Source of the DNA: an uncultured Sedimentitalea sp.
GTDB taxonomy: Bacteria; Pseudomonadota; Alphaproteobacteria; Rhodobacterales; Rhodobacteraceae
NCBI GenBank assembly: GCA_947504115.1
Contig: CANNGH010000001.1
Location: 620,001 to 684,000, forward strand
Direction of reading: 5' to 3'
Length of the DNA: 64,000 nucleotides
Below the pieces are notes generated by a model, which was given only the letters and a program-made list of their open reading frames with translations, was not told the origin of the DNA and ran no database searches. The translations under genes were made by a program, and so were the position numbers. This document shows, one piece after another, positions 44,065 to 54,052 of this stretch (the stretch's first letter is position 1; each line of letters opens with the position of its first letter).

Positions 44065-45110
44065 AACGCGTGCTGCAGACACTGGCGGTTCTGGCGATCC
44101 TGGGCGCGCTGGCCGGCGGCGCGGTGGTGGCGTTCGGTCTTTACAACGTGTCGGCGCGGGCAGGGCATCTGCCGGGTGTTTCGTGGGTGCTGCACGCCAC
44201 ATATCGCAATGCCGTCCGGTTGCGCGCCCCGTCAAAGGCGCAGGTGCCCGATCTGGACGATTCCGCATTGATCGAACTGGGCGCGCGCCATTACGATACC
44301 GCCTGCCGCCCCTGCCACGCTGCGCCGGGACAGGAGCAGACGGCCACGATTGCGGCGATGGTGCCCGCCCCGCCGCACATCGAGACGGCGGTGAAGGACT
44401 GGCAGCCGCACCACCTGCACTGGATCGTCGCCAACGGTGTCAAGATGAGCGGCATGCCAGCATGGCCGGCGCCGCGCGATGACGACGTCTGGCCGGTCGT
44501 CGCCTTTCTGGCGGCGGTGCGGCAGGGGATGGACGGTGCGCGATACGCGGCTCTGACCCGGTGGCCCGAGGCCGAACGCCCGCGCGCCTATTGCCTGGGC
44601 TGTCATGGACAGGGCGGCTCGGACCATGTGCCAAGGCTGGATATCCAGAACGCCGCCTATCTGAAGACGGCGCTGCGCTCGTATCTCGACGGCACGCGTG
44701 CCAGCGGGATCATGGCCCAGGCGGTCAGCGAACTCTCCGATGAGGCGCTCGACGATCTGGCCGGATGGTTTGCCGCCCGGACTCCGGCCGGTGCGGGCGC
44801 GGGGGATGTCCCGCCCGATCTGGCGGCGCGCGGGCGCGCCCTGGCCAACGCCGCGCCGGGCGATCCCGATGTGCCTGCCTGCCGCGCCTGTCACGGCCCC
44901 GGTGCAACCGAGGCGTCCGAGCTGTTCCCGTCGCTCTCCGGGTTGCCCGCGCCCTATCTGCGCGCGCAGATGGAACTGTGGCGCAGCGGCGCGCATGGCG
45001 GCGGGCCACGGGCCGCCCTGATGCGCAAGGCGGCGCAGGATCTGGACGATGACGCCATCGCGGCACTGGCGGCCTTTTACGCGTCGCTGTCCCCGGCCAA
45101 GCGGGATTGA
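44061..45110 (+). CDS. Membrane-anchored triheme cytochrome c
   Basis: A 349-residue cytochrome with an N-terminal helix (about 7-28) and three CxxCH sites: CRPCH, CLGCH and CRACH. The first domain stands alone. The second and third resemble tandem class-I cytochrome domains of the cytochrome c553/cc4 kind. It ends the oxidase part of the operon and may bring electrons from another donor, such as bc1 or the Pao-type enzyme, to the oxidase. It overlaps ctaG by 4 bp; paoA follows after 84 bp. Confidence 0.88.
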   Translation: MKRVLQTLAVLAILGALAGGAVVAFGLYNVSARAGHLPGVSWVLHATYRNAVRLRAPSKAQVPDLDDSALIELGARHYDTACRPCHAAPGQEQTATIAAMVPAPPHIETAVKDWQPHHLHWIVANGVKMSGMPAWPAPRDDDVWPVVAFLAAVRQGMDGARYAALTRWPEAERPRAYCLGCHGQGGSDHVPRLDIQNAAYLKTALRSYLDGTRASGIMAQAVSELSDEALDDLAGWFAARTPAGAGAGDVPPDLAARGRALANAAPGDPDVPACRACHGPGATEASELFPSLSGLPAPYLRAQMELWRSGAHGGGPRAALMRKAAQDLDDDAIAALAAFYASLSPAKRD

Positions 45111-45194
45111 CGCCGCCACCGCCATTGCAGGCGGAACCGATTTCGCGTTTTCCACGTTGGCTCCTGCACGGGAACGCCGATGGAAGGACGCATC

Positions 45195-45707
45195 ATGCAG
45201 ACCAGACTTCACGTGAACGGCACGACGCACCACCTCGACATCGATCCGCGCACAACGCTGCTGGACGCGTTGCGCGACCACCTGCGCCTGACCGGCAGCA
45301 AGAAGGGCTGCGATCACGGCCAATGCGGCGCCTGCACGGTTCTGCTGAACGGGCGGCGCATCAATGCCTGTCTCGCGCTGGCCTGCATGCATGACCATGA
45401 CGAGATCATCACCATCGAAGGGTTGGGCGGACCGGACGACCTGTCGCCGCTTCAGGCGGCCTTCGTGGCGCATGACGGCTATCAATGCGGCTATTGCACG
45501 CCGGGGCAGATCTGTTCGGCCACCGCCATGCTGGAGGAGATGGCCGACGGCTGGCCCAGTCACGTGACGGACGATCTGACCGGCGCGACGAAACCCGACG
45601 CAACCGAGATATCCGAACGCATGAGCGGCAATCTCTGCCGCTGTTCGGCCTATCCCAACATCGTCGATGCGATCCTTGCGGTCGCGGCGGAAAGGACGCG
45701 CGCGTGA
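45195..45707 (+). CDS. paoA: Aldehyde oxidoreductase 2Fe-2S subunit (PaoA/YagT-type)
   Basis: A 170-residue subunit with cluster motifs [12 protein letters not shown] and [16 protein letters not shown]. Unlike E. coli PaoA, there is no Tat signal: the protein starts [16 protein letters not shown] directly at the ferredoxin fold, so the complex should be cytoplasmic. The ATG at 45195 has GGAAGGA upstream; an ATG at 45180 is weaker. The stop overlaps paoB (GTGA). Confidence 0.9.
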   Translation: MQTRLHVNGTTHHLDIDPRTTLLDALRDHLRLTGSKKGCDHGQCGACTVLLNGRRINACLALACMHDHDEIITIEGLGGPDDLSPLQAAFVAHDGYQCGYCTPGQICSATAMLEEMADGWPSHVTDDLTGATKPDATEISERMSGNLCRCSAYPNIVDAILAVAAERTRA

Positions 45708-46690
45708 AACCTTTCGACTATGTCCGCGCCCTCGGCCCCGGCGACGCGACGGCGGCGGCCGGTCGCGAGGGGGCGGCGTTCATCGCCGGCGGCACCAACC
45801 TTCTCGACCTGATGAAGCTGGGGGTGATGACGCCAAGCACCCTTGTCGATATCACCCATCTGCACCTCGACAGGGTCGAGACCACCGAAGACGCCGGCCT
45901 GCGCATCGGTGCGCTTGTGACCAACAGCGACCTGGCCAATCACGCGGCGGTGCGACGGGATTATGCGGTCCTGTCGCGTGCGCTGCTGGCCGGTGCCAGC
46001 GGGCAGTTGCGCAACAAGGCGACGACCGGCGGCAATCTGCTGCAACGCACCCGCTGCCCCTATTTCTACGACACGGCCATGGCCTGCAACAAGCGCGATC
46101 CGGGGTCGGGGTGTCGAGCGATCGGGGGCGTCACGCGGCTGCATGCGATCCTCGGCGCCAGCGCGCATTGCATCGCCACCCATCCCAGCGACATGGCGGT
46201 CGCGATGCTCGCGCTGGGGGCAGGGGTCGAGGTCGAGGGGGCGGACGGCAAACGGCGCGTCGTGGCCTTGGATGATTTCTACCGCCTGCCCGGTGAATGG
46301 CCGGATATCGAAACAGTGCTGGAGCCGGGCGATTTGATCACCGCAGTTCTGCTGCCACCGCCGCCTCAGGGGCGCCAGATCTACCGAAAAGTGCGGGATC
46401 GTGCCTCATACGCCTTTGCGCTCGCATCGGTCGCCGCCGTGATCCGTGTGGACAGCGGCCGGATCGCCAGCGCCGCGCTGGCCTTCGGGGGCATCGCGCC
46501 CCGCCCCTGGCGCGATGGCGACGCGGAGGCCGCGCTGATCGGCGAGGTGCCATCCCGTGAGGTTTTCGAACGTGCCGCCGATATCCTGCTGGCCGACGCG
46601 CAGGGGCAGGGCGGCAACGAGTTCAAGATAGATCTCACGCGGCGGCTGCTGGTGTCGGTGCTGACCGAGGCGACGGAGGAGCGCACATGA
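45704..46690 (+). CDS. paoB: Aldehyde oxidoreductase FAD subunit with extra 4Fe-4S cluster (PaoB/YagS-type)
   Basis: A 328-residue FAD-binding subunit. The FAD loop [13 protein letters not shown] and [18 protein letters not shown] are present. Cysteines C118, C128, C137 and C156, in [17 protein letters not shown] and [10 protein letters not shown], match the additional 4Fe-4S cluster reported for PaoB. GTG start overlapping paoA. It transfers electrons from the 2Fe-2S clusters to an external acceptor. Confidence 0.92.
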   Translation: MKPFDYVRALGPGDATAAAGREGAAFIAGGTNLLDLMKLGVMTPSTLVDITHLHLDRVETTEDAGLRIGALVTNSDLANHAAVRRDYAVLSRALLAGASGQLRNKATTGGNLLQRTRCPYFYDTAMACNKRDPGSGCRAIGGVTRLHAILGASAHCIATHPSDMAVAMLALGAGVEVEGADGKRRVVALDDFYRLPGEWPDIETVLEPGDLITAVLLPPPPQGRQIYRKVRDRASYAFALASVAAVIRVDSGRIASAALAFGGIAPRPWRDGDAEAALIGEVPSREVFERAADILLADAQGQGGNEFKIDLTRRLLVSVLTEATEERT

Positions 46691-48885
46691 GCGAACATCA
46701 CAAGATGGACGCGCCGGATCACGCCCGCCGGCTGGACGACATGGCGCAGGGTCTCATCGGCACGGCGATGGACCGCCCCGACGGCCCGCTGAAGGTCAGC
46801 GGCACCGCGACCTACGCCCATGAATGGGCGGTCGATAACCTGTGCCACGGGGTTCTCGCCCGCGCGACCGTTCCCACCGGCCGGGTCAGCGACGTTGCGG
46901 CACAGGACATTCTCGACCGGCCGGGCATCCTTGCCGTCATCACCGACAGGCGTCTGCTGCGCAATCCCGCGCAGGGCGGTGCTGGCGAGGCACCGGTGCA
47001 GGACCCCTCGCGCATCGCCTATTTCGGCCAGCCGATCGCGCTGGTCGTCGCCGAAACCTTCGAGGCCGCGCGGGACGCGGCGGCGTCGCTGCGCATCGAC
47101 TACGAGGAGACGGAGGGCACATATCGGCCCGAGGACGCGGCCTTTGAGACGCCGGAGGACAAGCAATCCTCGCAAGGCGATCTCGACGCCGCGATGGCGC
47201 AGGCCGCCCACAGCATTGATGTCACCTACACCACGCCGGGCCACAATTCCGCGGCGATGGAGCCGCACGGCGCCATTGCGTCGTGGGATGGGGACGATCT
47301 CGTGCTGCGCGGCAGCTATCAGATGCTGAAACACAACCGCAAGGAAATCGCGGATTCGTTGGGCATCGATCCCGCCAACGTGCGGCTTCTTTCGCCCTAT
47401 GTCGGCGGCGGTTTCGGGTCCAAGTTGGGCATCGCGCCCGAGGCCGTGGCGGCGGCGCTAGCCGCGCGCGACCTGGGCCGGCCGGTCTCGGTCGCGCTCA
47501 GCCGTCAGCAGGTGTTCGAGACGACGATGCGCCGGTCCGAGACGCGCCAGCGCATCCGTCTGGCCGCCGATGCCGAGGGCCGGCTGACCGGTATCGGCCA
47601 TGACGCCTGGGTATCGAACCTGCCCGGCGAGACCTTTGCCGAACCGGCAACGCAGGCGACGCCGTTTCTTTATGGCGGCGAAAACCGCCAGATCGGGTTT
47701 CATGTGGCGCGCCTCAACCGCACCTGCGCCGGATCGGTGCGCGCGCCGGGCGAAGCGGTCGGTGTGACGGTTCTGGAAAACGCCATGGACGAGTTGGCCG
47801 AGGCCACGGGGGTCGACCCCGTCGATCTGCGGCGGCGCAACATTCCCGACACGGACCCCAGCACCGGCAAGCCGTTTTCCTCGCACACGCTGCGCCGGGC
47901 GCTGGATGACGGGGCCACCCGGTTCGGCTGGAACCAACGCCAGCGCCCCGGCACGCGGCGCGAGGGCGATTGGCTGATCGGTCTGGGGATGGCCTGCGCC
48001 ACCCGTGTCAATATCCTGGCCGAGGCGCGCGCCCGCGTGTCGCTGACCGCCGATGGCCGCGCCGTCGTCGAAACCGACATGACCGATATCGGCACCGGCA
48101 CCTATGCGATCCTCACCCAGATCGCGGGCGAGATGCTGGGCCTGCCACTCGACCGCGTCACCACGCGGCTTGGCGATACCGATCTGCCCCCCGGTTCGGG
48201 GTCGGGCGGGTCGATGGGCGCCTCTTCGACCGGGTCGGCGGTCTATCTTGCTTGCCGGAACCTGCGGGCGCAGATCGCCGCGCGGCTGGACTGCGCCGAG
48301 ACCGATCTCACTCTCAAGGACGGCAAGGCGATCGCGGCGAACAAGACAACCGATCTTGCCGGCCTGTCGGACGGCACGCTGACCGCCGAGGGCCATATCG
48401 AACCCGGCAAAACGCGCGAGGAGACGCGGCAGGCCACCTTCGGCACCTTCTTCACCGAGGTCGCAGTCAACGCCGTGACGGGCGAGACACGGGTGCGCCG
48501 GATGCAGGGGACCTTTGCTGCCGGGCGCATCCTGAACCACAAGACCGCGCGGTCGCAGTGTATCGGCGGGATGACCTTCGGCATCGGCATGGCGCTGACC
48601 GAGGAGTTGATGCACGATCCCCGCGACGGGCATATCGTGAACCGCGATCTTGCCGAATACCATATGCCGGTGAACGCCGACGTGCCGCAGATCGACGTCG
48701 TTCTTCTGGACGAGCGTGACGACTGGGCCAGCCCGATCCAGGCCAAGGGGATCGGCGAACTGAGCATCTGCGGCGCCGGCGCCGCCATTACCAACGCGAT
48801 CTACAACGCGAGCGGCGTGCGGGTGCGGGATTACCCGGCGAGCTTGGACAAGATACTGGCGGGGCTGGACGACGGCCGAGGATGA
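46687..48885 (+). CDS. paoC: Aldehyde oxidoreductase molybdenum-binding subunit (PaoC/YagR-type)
   Basis: A 732-residue Moco subunit, the size of E. coli PaoC (732). Visible features are [47 protein letters not shown] and the catalytic base E691 in [10 protein letters not shown]. It oxidises aromatic and other aldehydes to acids, detoxifying them. No PaoD-type (XdhC-like) maturation gene follows. It overlaps paoB by 4 bp and is followed by 367 bp without an obvious gene. Confidence 0.94.
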   Translation: MSEHHKMDAPDHARRLDDMAQGLIGTAMDRPDGPLKVSGTATYAHEWAVDNLCHGVLARATVPTGRVSDVAAQDILDRPGILAVITDRRLLRNPAQGGAGEAPVQDPSRIAYFGQPIALVVAETFEAARDAAASLRIDYEETEGTYRPEDAAFETPEDKQSSQGDLDAAMAQAAHSIDVTYTTPGHNSAAMEPHGAIASWDGDDLVLRGSYQMLKHNRKEIADSLGIDPANVRLLSPYVGGGFGSKLGIAPEAVAAALAARDLGRPVSVALSRQQVFETTMRRSETRQRIRLAADAEGRLTGIGHDAWVSNLPGETFAEPATQATPFLYGGENRQIGFHVARLNRTCAGSVRAPGEAVGVTVLENAMDELAEATGVDPVDLRRRNIPDTDPSTGKPFSSHTLRRALDDGATRFGWNQRQRPGTRREGDWLIGLGMACATRVNILAEARARVSLTADGRAVVETDMTDIGTGTYAILTQIAGEMLGLPLDRVTTRLGDTDLPPGSGSGGSMGASSTGSAVYLACRNLRAQIAARLDCAETDLTLKDGKAIAANKTTDLAGLSDGTLTAEGHIEPGKTREETRQATFGTFFTEVAVNAVTGETRVRRMQGTFAAGRILNHKTARSQCIGGMTFGIGMALTEELMHDPRDGHIVNRDLAEYHMPVNADVPQIDVVLLDERDDWASPIQAKGIGELSICGAGAAITNAIYNASGVRVRDYPASLDKILAGLDDGRG

Positions 48886-49252
48886 GGCGTGGCACGACGC
48901 GCGCCGCCGGCGGAGTTGTCATATCGCATTTCCGGACTCGCTGCTGGAGGGAATGCGGGCTTCCCCGCTGTGTGCCGGCGCGTTGCAGGCGAATGTCGCG
49001 GATCCGCGTGCAATGGCCGAACGTGCTTTTGCTGGCGACTTCCCGATCATCGTGCAGGGCCTGACCATCGGCCCACTGTCCCGGCCTGCGCAAAAAACAG
49101 GTATCCTGATGGTCCGAATCAACCGCCCGCATCTGGAATAATGACAATCGGGAAACTCGATGTGATTGGAAAGCAACCGATTGCACCCCATGTTAAGATT
49201 GGAGGAATACAAACGGCCGGATGAGGGGCCGTCATAGCGGAGAGGAGCCGGT
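48886..49252 (+). promoter_or_regulatory. Gene-free region upstream of prkA
   Basis: About 370 bp with no convincing gene; the open frame 48889-49224 has poor codon pattern and no ribosome-binding site. The right part (49100-49220) is more AT-rich than its surroundings and probably holds the prkA promoter. GGAAA at 49168-49172 is followed 19 bases later by GTT, a weak echo of the GGAAC/GTT motifs at 34754 and 57254. AGAGGAGCC before 49253 is the prkA ribosome-binding site. Confidence 0.4.
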
Positions 49253-51187
49253 ATGGAAGTTTTCAAGCAGTTTGCAGAAGAATACGGGCGCACCAAGCTC
49301 ACCGAGATGACCTTGCAGGATTATCTGCTGGGATGTCGCGAGGATGCGGGCATGCGGGCCACCGCCGCCCAGCGGATGGTCGCGGCAATCGGCGAGCCGG
49401 AACTGGTCGATACCAGCCAGGATCAACGGCTGAGCCGGATTTTCCACAATCGCACGATCAAGCGGTACAAGCCGTTTCAGAACCTTTTCGGCGTCGAGGA
49501 AACCATCGAGCGCATCGTGGGGTTCTTCCGCCATGCCAGTCAGGGATTGGAGGAACGCAAGCAGATCCTCTACCTTCTGGGGCCGGTCGGGGGCGGCAAG
49601 TCCACGCTCGCCGAAACGCTCAAGGCCCTGATGGAACAGGAGCCGGTCTATGTGTTGAAGGCCGGCGACGAGATCAGCCCGATCTTTGAATCTCCCCTTG
49701 GTCTTTTCGACCGCACGCAGATGGGCGATCTGCTGGAAGGCAAGTACAACATCCCCCGCCGGTTGCTGACGGGGCTGATTTCGCCCTGGGCCGTCAAGCG
49801 GCTGGAAGAGTTCGATGGCGACATCTCGAAATTCTCGGTGGTCAAGCTCTATCCGTCGCGGCTGCGCCAGATCTGCGTCGCCAAGACCGAGCCGGGCGAC
49901 GAGAACAATCAGGACATCTCGACCCTGGTGGGCAAGCTCGACATCCGCAAGCTGGAGGATTTCAGCCAGAACGATCCCGACGCCTACAGCTATTCCGGGG
50001 CGCTGAACCGCACCACGCAGGGGATGATGGAATTCGTCGAGATGTTCAAGGCGCCGATCAAGGTGCTGCATCCGCTGCTGACGGCAACGCAGGAGGGGTC
50101 CTATACGGGCACCGAGAATATTGGCGCATTCCCCTATCAGGGCGTCATCGTCGCCCACTCGAACGAGGCCGAGTGGCAGCAATTCAAGAACAACCGCAAC
50201 AACGAGGCCTTCCTCGACCGGATCAGCGTGGTCAAGGTGCCCTATTGCCTGCGCGCCACCGAAGAAACGCAGATCTACGAGAAACTGCTGCGCGAAAGCA
50301 GCCTGAGCGATGCACCCTGCGCGCCCGAAACGCTGGAAATGCTGGGCCGGTTCAGCGTGCTGACACGGCTGAAGGAGCACGAGAATTCGCCGCTCTATTC
50401 CAAGTTGCGGGTATATGACGGTGAGACGTTGAAGGACACCGACCCCAAGGCGCGCTCGGTTCAGGAATACCGCGACATGGCGGGCGTTGACGAGGGCATG
50501 ACTGGCATTTCCACCCGTTTCGCCTTCAAGGTGCTGTCCGAGACGTTCAACCACGATACCGAGGAAATCTCGGCCGATCCGGTGCATCTGCTTTATGTGC
50601 TGGAACAGGCGGTGCGGCGCGAACAGTTTTCCGACGATGTGCAAAGCAGCTATCTGTCCTTCATGAAGGACGAACTGGCGCCGCGTTATGCCGAATTCAT
50701 CGGCAACGAGATCCAGAAGGCGTATCTGGAATCCTATTCCGATTACGGCCAGAACCTGTTCGACCGTTACATCGCCTATGCCGATGCCTGGATCGAGGAT
50801 CAGGATTACAAGGACGCCGATACCGGGCAGCTGTTCGACCGCGAGATCCTGGAAGAGGAGATGGCCAAGATCGAGAAACCCGCCGAGATCGCCAATCCCA
50901 AGGATTTCCGCAACGAGGTGGTCAAGTTCGTGCTGCGCGCGCGGGCGGAGAACCATGGTCGCAATCCCGATTGGCGCAAATACGAAAAGCTGCGCCGGGT
51001 GATCGAAAAGCGGATGTTCGGGCAGGTGCAGGATCTTTTGCCGGTGATCAGTTTTGGCGCCAAGCGCGACAAGGAAACCGAGGCCAAGCACGCCGAATTC
51101 ATCGACCGCATGACCGCGCGCGGCTATACGCCACGGCAGGTCCGCCGGCTGGTCGAATGGTACATGCGCGTCAACAAGGCAGGATGA
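49253..51187 (+). CDS. prkA: PrkA serine protein kinase / AAA+ protein
   Basis: A 644-residue PrkA protein. The AAA+ domain has Walker A GPVGGGKS at 110-117, and a C-terminal PrkA domain follows (about 380-644). E. coli YeaG and Bacillus PrkA act in starvation and sporulation responses, with kinase and possibly Lon-like activity reported. It heads the conserved trio prkA-yeaH-spoVR. The start is preceded by AGAGGAGCC. Confidence 0.96.
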   Translation: MEVFKQFAEEYGRTKLTEMTLQDYLLGCREDAGMRATAAQRMVAAIGEPELVDTSQDQRLSRIFHNRTIKRYKPFQNLFGVEETIERIVGFFRHASQGLEERKQILYLLGPVGGGKSTLAETLKALMEQEPVYVLKAGDEISPIFESPLGLFDRTQMGDLLEGKYNIPRRLLTGLISPWAVKRLEEFDGDISKFSVVKLYPSRLRQICVAKTEPGDENNQDISTLVGKLDIRKLEDFSQNDPDAYSYSGALNRTTQGMMEFVEMFKAPIKVLHPLLTATQEGSYTGTENIGAFPYQGVIVAHSNEAEWQQFKNNRNNEAFLDRISVVKVPYCLRATEETQIYEKLLRESSLSDAPCAPETLEMLGRFSVLTRLKEHENSPLYSKLRVYDGETLKDTDPKARSVQEYRDMAGVDEGMTGISTRFAFKVLSETFNHDTEEISADPVHLLYVLEQAVRREQFSDDVQSSYLSFMKDELAPRYAEFIGNEIQKAYLESYSDYGQNLFDRYIAYADAWIEDQDYKDADTGQLFDREILEEEMAKIEKPAEIANPKDFRNEVVKFVLRARAENHGRNPDWRKYEKLRRVIEKRMFGQVQDLLPVISFGAKRDKETEAKHAEFIDRMTARGYTPRQVRRLVEWYMRVNKAG

Positions 51188-51209
51188 CAGCAGGGAGTAG
51201 CGAGAGCAG

Positions 51210-52532
51210 ATGGGCCACTTTATCGACCGCAGGCTGAACCCGAAAGGCAAGAGTCTCGGGAACAGGCGGCGGTTCATCGGCCGGGTCCGCGCAAGCGTCA
51301 AGAAATCCGTCGATGAAAGCGTCCGCCGCCGCGACATTGCCGATGTCGATCAGGGCGAGAAGGTCTCGGTTCCCGCCGAGGGGATCTCCGAACCGAGTTT
51401 CCGCCATTCCTCGAAAGGGGGCAAACGGCAGGTCGTTCTCAGCGGCAACCGCAGCTTTCGCGCCGGTGACCGGATCCAGAAGCCTCCGGGCGGTGCTGGC
51501 GGGGGGCAGGGGCGCGAGGGCGCGCCGGACGGTGTGGGCGAGGACGAGTTCCTGTTCGTGCTGTCACGCGACGAATTTCTCGACCTGTTCTTCGAGGATC
51601 TGGAATTGCCGGATCTGATCAAGCTGAGCCTCAAGGAAATCACCGCCGCCAGACCGCAACGCATGGGCTATACCGTCGCCGGCACGCCCGCAAATCTCAG
51701 CGTCGAGCGCACGATGCGCAATGCCATCGGTCGCCGGATCGCCCTGCGCCGTCCGAAAACCGACGAGATGCGGGCGCTGGAGCAGCGGATCGCGGAACTG
51801 GAACCGCAGGTGCGCGCCGGCGAGGCCGATCCGGCGGAATTGTCCGCCCTGCGCGACGACCTTGACCTGTTGCGGCGGCGGCAGCGCCGGATTCCCTTCG
51901 TCGATCCGCTGGATGTGCGCTATCGGCATTTCGAGATGCACCCGGAACCGGCCACGAATGCGGTGATGTTCTGCCTGATGGACGTGTCGGCCTCGATGGG
52001 CGAGCGTGAAAAGGATCTTGCCAAGCGGTTCTTCGTGCTGCTGCATCTGTTTCTCAAGCAGCGTTACGACAAGATCGAACTGGTCTTCATCCGCCACACC
52101 CAGGTCGCCAGCGAAGTGGACGAGGAAACCTTCTTTCATTCCCGCGAAAGCGGCGGCACCGTGGTCAGCAGCGCCTTGACCGAGATGAAAACGGTCATTG
52201 ACGCGCGATATCCGCCGTCGGAGTGGAACATCTATGCCGCCCAGGCCTCGGATGGCGAGAATTATCGTGGAGATTCAGCCACCTGCGCCGCGCTGCTGAG
52301 CGACGAGCTGATGCGGCTCTGCCAGTATTTCGCCTATATCGAGATTCTGGAGGAAAACGAGGCGGGGCTGATGCAGAGCGAGGCCAACGGAATGGAACTC
52401 TGGCGTGCCTATCGTGGCGTGGCGGCGCAATGGCCCAATTTCGCGATGAAGCGGATCGCCAGCCCCGGCGACATCTATCCGGTGTTCCGCGAATTGTTCG
52501 TCCGAAAGGGAGGGCAGGTGGCCGATGTCTGA
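51210..52532 (+). CDS. yeaH: YeaH/YhbH family protein (DUF444)
   Basis: A 440-residue DUF444 protein. The N-terminus is basic (FIDRRLNPKGKSLGNRRRFIGR). A glycine-rich stretch (about 95-110) precedes a von Willebrand A-like C-terminal domain with the MIDAS-type CLMDVSASMGEREKD. It is functionally linked to PrkA in stress responses. It follows prkA by 22 bp and overlaps spoVR by 8 bp. Confidence 0.95.
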   Translation: MGHFIDRRLNPKGKSLGNRRRFIGRVRASVKKSVDESVRRRDIADVDQGEKVSVPAEGISEPSFRHSSKGGKRQVVLSGNRSFRAGDRIQKPPGGAGGGQGREGAPDGVGEDEFLFVLSRDEFLDLFFEDLELPDLIKLSLKEITAARPQRMGYTVAGTPANLSVERTMRNAIGRRIALRRPKTDEMRALEQRIAELEPQVRAGEADPAELSALRDDLDLLRRRQRRIPFVDPLDVRYRHFEMHPEPATNAVMFCLMDVSASMGEREKDLAKRFFVLLHLFLKQRYDKIELVFIRHTQVASEVDEETFFHSRESGGTVVSSALTEMKTVIDARYPPSEWNIYAAQASDGENYRGDSATCAALLSDELMRLCQYFAYIEILEENEAGLMQSEANGMELWRAYRGVAAQWPNFAMKRIASPGDIYPVFRELFVRKGGQVADV

Positions 52533-54021
52533 ACGACCCTTGAAAACCGCGCCGATCTTTGAAGGTGCCGAGTGGGATTTCGACACGATCCGTCGCGCCT
52601 ATGACGCCATCGAACAGGTGGCGCTGGATGATCTGGGGCTGGATATCTACACCAACCAGATCGAAATCATCTCGTCCCAGCAGATGCTGGACGCCTATTC
52701 CTCCAACGGCATGCCGCTGATGTATCGGCACTGGTCCTTCGGCAAGCATTTCATGCGCGACGAACAGCTTTACCGCAAGGGCGCGCGCGGGCTGGCCTAT
52801 GAGATCGTGATCAATTCCGATCCCTGCATTAGCTATTGCATGGAAGACAACACCATGGCGTTGCAGGCGCTGGTGATCGCGCATGCCGCGTTCGGGCACA
52901 ACCATTTCTTCAAGAACAACCACCTGTTCCGGCAATGGACCGATGCGCCGGGCATCCTCGACTATCTGGATTATGCGCGCGGGTTCATCGCGCGCTGCGA
53001 AGAACGCCACGGCGAACGCGAGGTCGAGCAGCTTCTCGATACCGCGCATTCGCTGATGCAGACCAGCGTCTTTCGTCACCGCCGCCCGCCATCGCCCTCC
53101 TTGCGTGCCGAGCGCGAACGGGAGCGGGAACGGCAACTCGACGCCGAACGATCCGCCCATTACCTCTGGGACGCGTTCGAGCGTGACCGCACGCCCGCCC
53201 CGACCGACGAGGCGGCGCAGGAGCGCAAGCGCGCGATGGACCTGCCCGAGGAAAATCTGCTCTATTTCCTCGAACGTCACAGCCCCGTGTTGCAGCCTTG
53301 GCAGCGCGAGATCCTGCGGATCGTGCGCAATATCGCGCAGTATTTCTATCCCCAGCGTCAGACCAAGGTGATGAACGAGGGCTGCGCCTGTTTCGTGCAT
53401 TACTACATCATGACCCGGCTGCACGAGACGGGGCAATTGAGCGACGGCGCCATGCTGGAGATATTGCACAACCATACCAACGTGGTGAGCCAGCCGGATT
53501 TCGACGATCCGCGCGCGGTCGGGATCAATCCCTATGCGCTGGGTTTTGCGATGATGCAGGATATCAAACGGGTTTGCGAGGCACCGACCGACGAGGACCG
53601 CGAGTGGTTTCCCGACATCGCCGGTGCGCGCGACTGGCGCGGCGTGCTCAAGGACGCGTGGGCGAATTTCCGCGACGAAAGTTTCGTGCAGCAATTCCTA
53701 GGCCCCGAGGTGATGCGCCGCTTTCGCCTGTTCGCGCTCAGCGACGACGCGGCGGACCCGTTCCACACGATCACCGCCATCCACGACGAGCGCGGCTATC
53801 GCGAGGTCCGCGACACGCTCGCGCGCTCGCTGGATGTTTCGGTTTCGGACCCGGACATCCAGGTGGTCGATGTCGATTTGCTGGGCGACCGTCGTCTCAA
53901 GCTGCGCCATATCCAGCGCGACGGCGTGCCGCTCGATCCGGATACGCGCGATGCGACGCTTGCCAATCTGCGCCGGTGCTGGGGATATGACGTGGTGCTG
54001 TCCGAAGCGCCCGAGACGTAA
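52525..54021 (+). CDS. spoVR: SpoVR family protein (YcgB-like)
   Basis: A 498-residue SpoVR/YcgB protein with characteristic YRHWSFGKHF, FGHNHFFKNNHLFRQW, KVMNEGCACFVHYYIM and NPYALGFAMMQDIKR segments. The third member of the stress trio. In Bacillus it is involved in spore cortex formation; in Gram-negative bacteria its role is unclear. There are many conserved His and Glu residues, but no established enzyme activity. It converges with the YihY gene, 31 bp apart. Confidence 0.95.
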   Translation: MSERPLKTAPIFEGAEWDFDTIRRAYDAIEQVALDDLGLDIYTNQIEIISSQQMLDAYSSNGMPLMYRHWSFGKHFMRDEQLYRKGARGLAYEIVINSDPCISYCMEDNTMALQALVIAHAAFGHNHFFKNNHLFRQWTDAPGILDYLDYARGFIARCEERHGEREVEQLLDTAHSLMQTSVFRHRRPPSPSLRAERERERERQLDAERSAHYLWDAFERDRTPAPTDEAAQERKRAMDLPEENLLYFLERHSPVLQPWQREILRIVRNIAQYFYPQRQTKVMNEGCACFVHYYIMTRLHETGQLSDGAMLEILHNHTNVVSQPDFDDPRAVGINPYALGFAMMQDIKRVCEAPTDEDREWFPDIAGARDWRGVLKDAWANFRDESFVQQFLGPEVMRRFRLFALSDDAADPFHTITAIHDERGYREVRDTLARSLDVSVSDPDIQVVDVDLLGDRRLKLRHIQRDGVPLDPDTRDATLANLRRCWGYDVVLSEAPET

Positions 54022-54052
54022 GCCGGGGGGGTGGAACTGCGACCGGTCGCGC

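Noticed and set aside
48889-49224. A 111-codon plus-strand frame before prkA
   Set aside because: Poor composition, no ribosome-binding site, and it ends just before the AT-rich stretch that looks like the prkA promoter.
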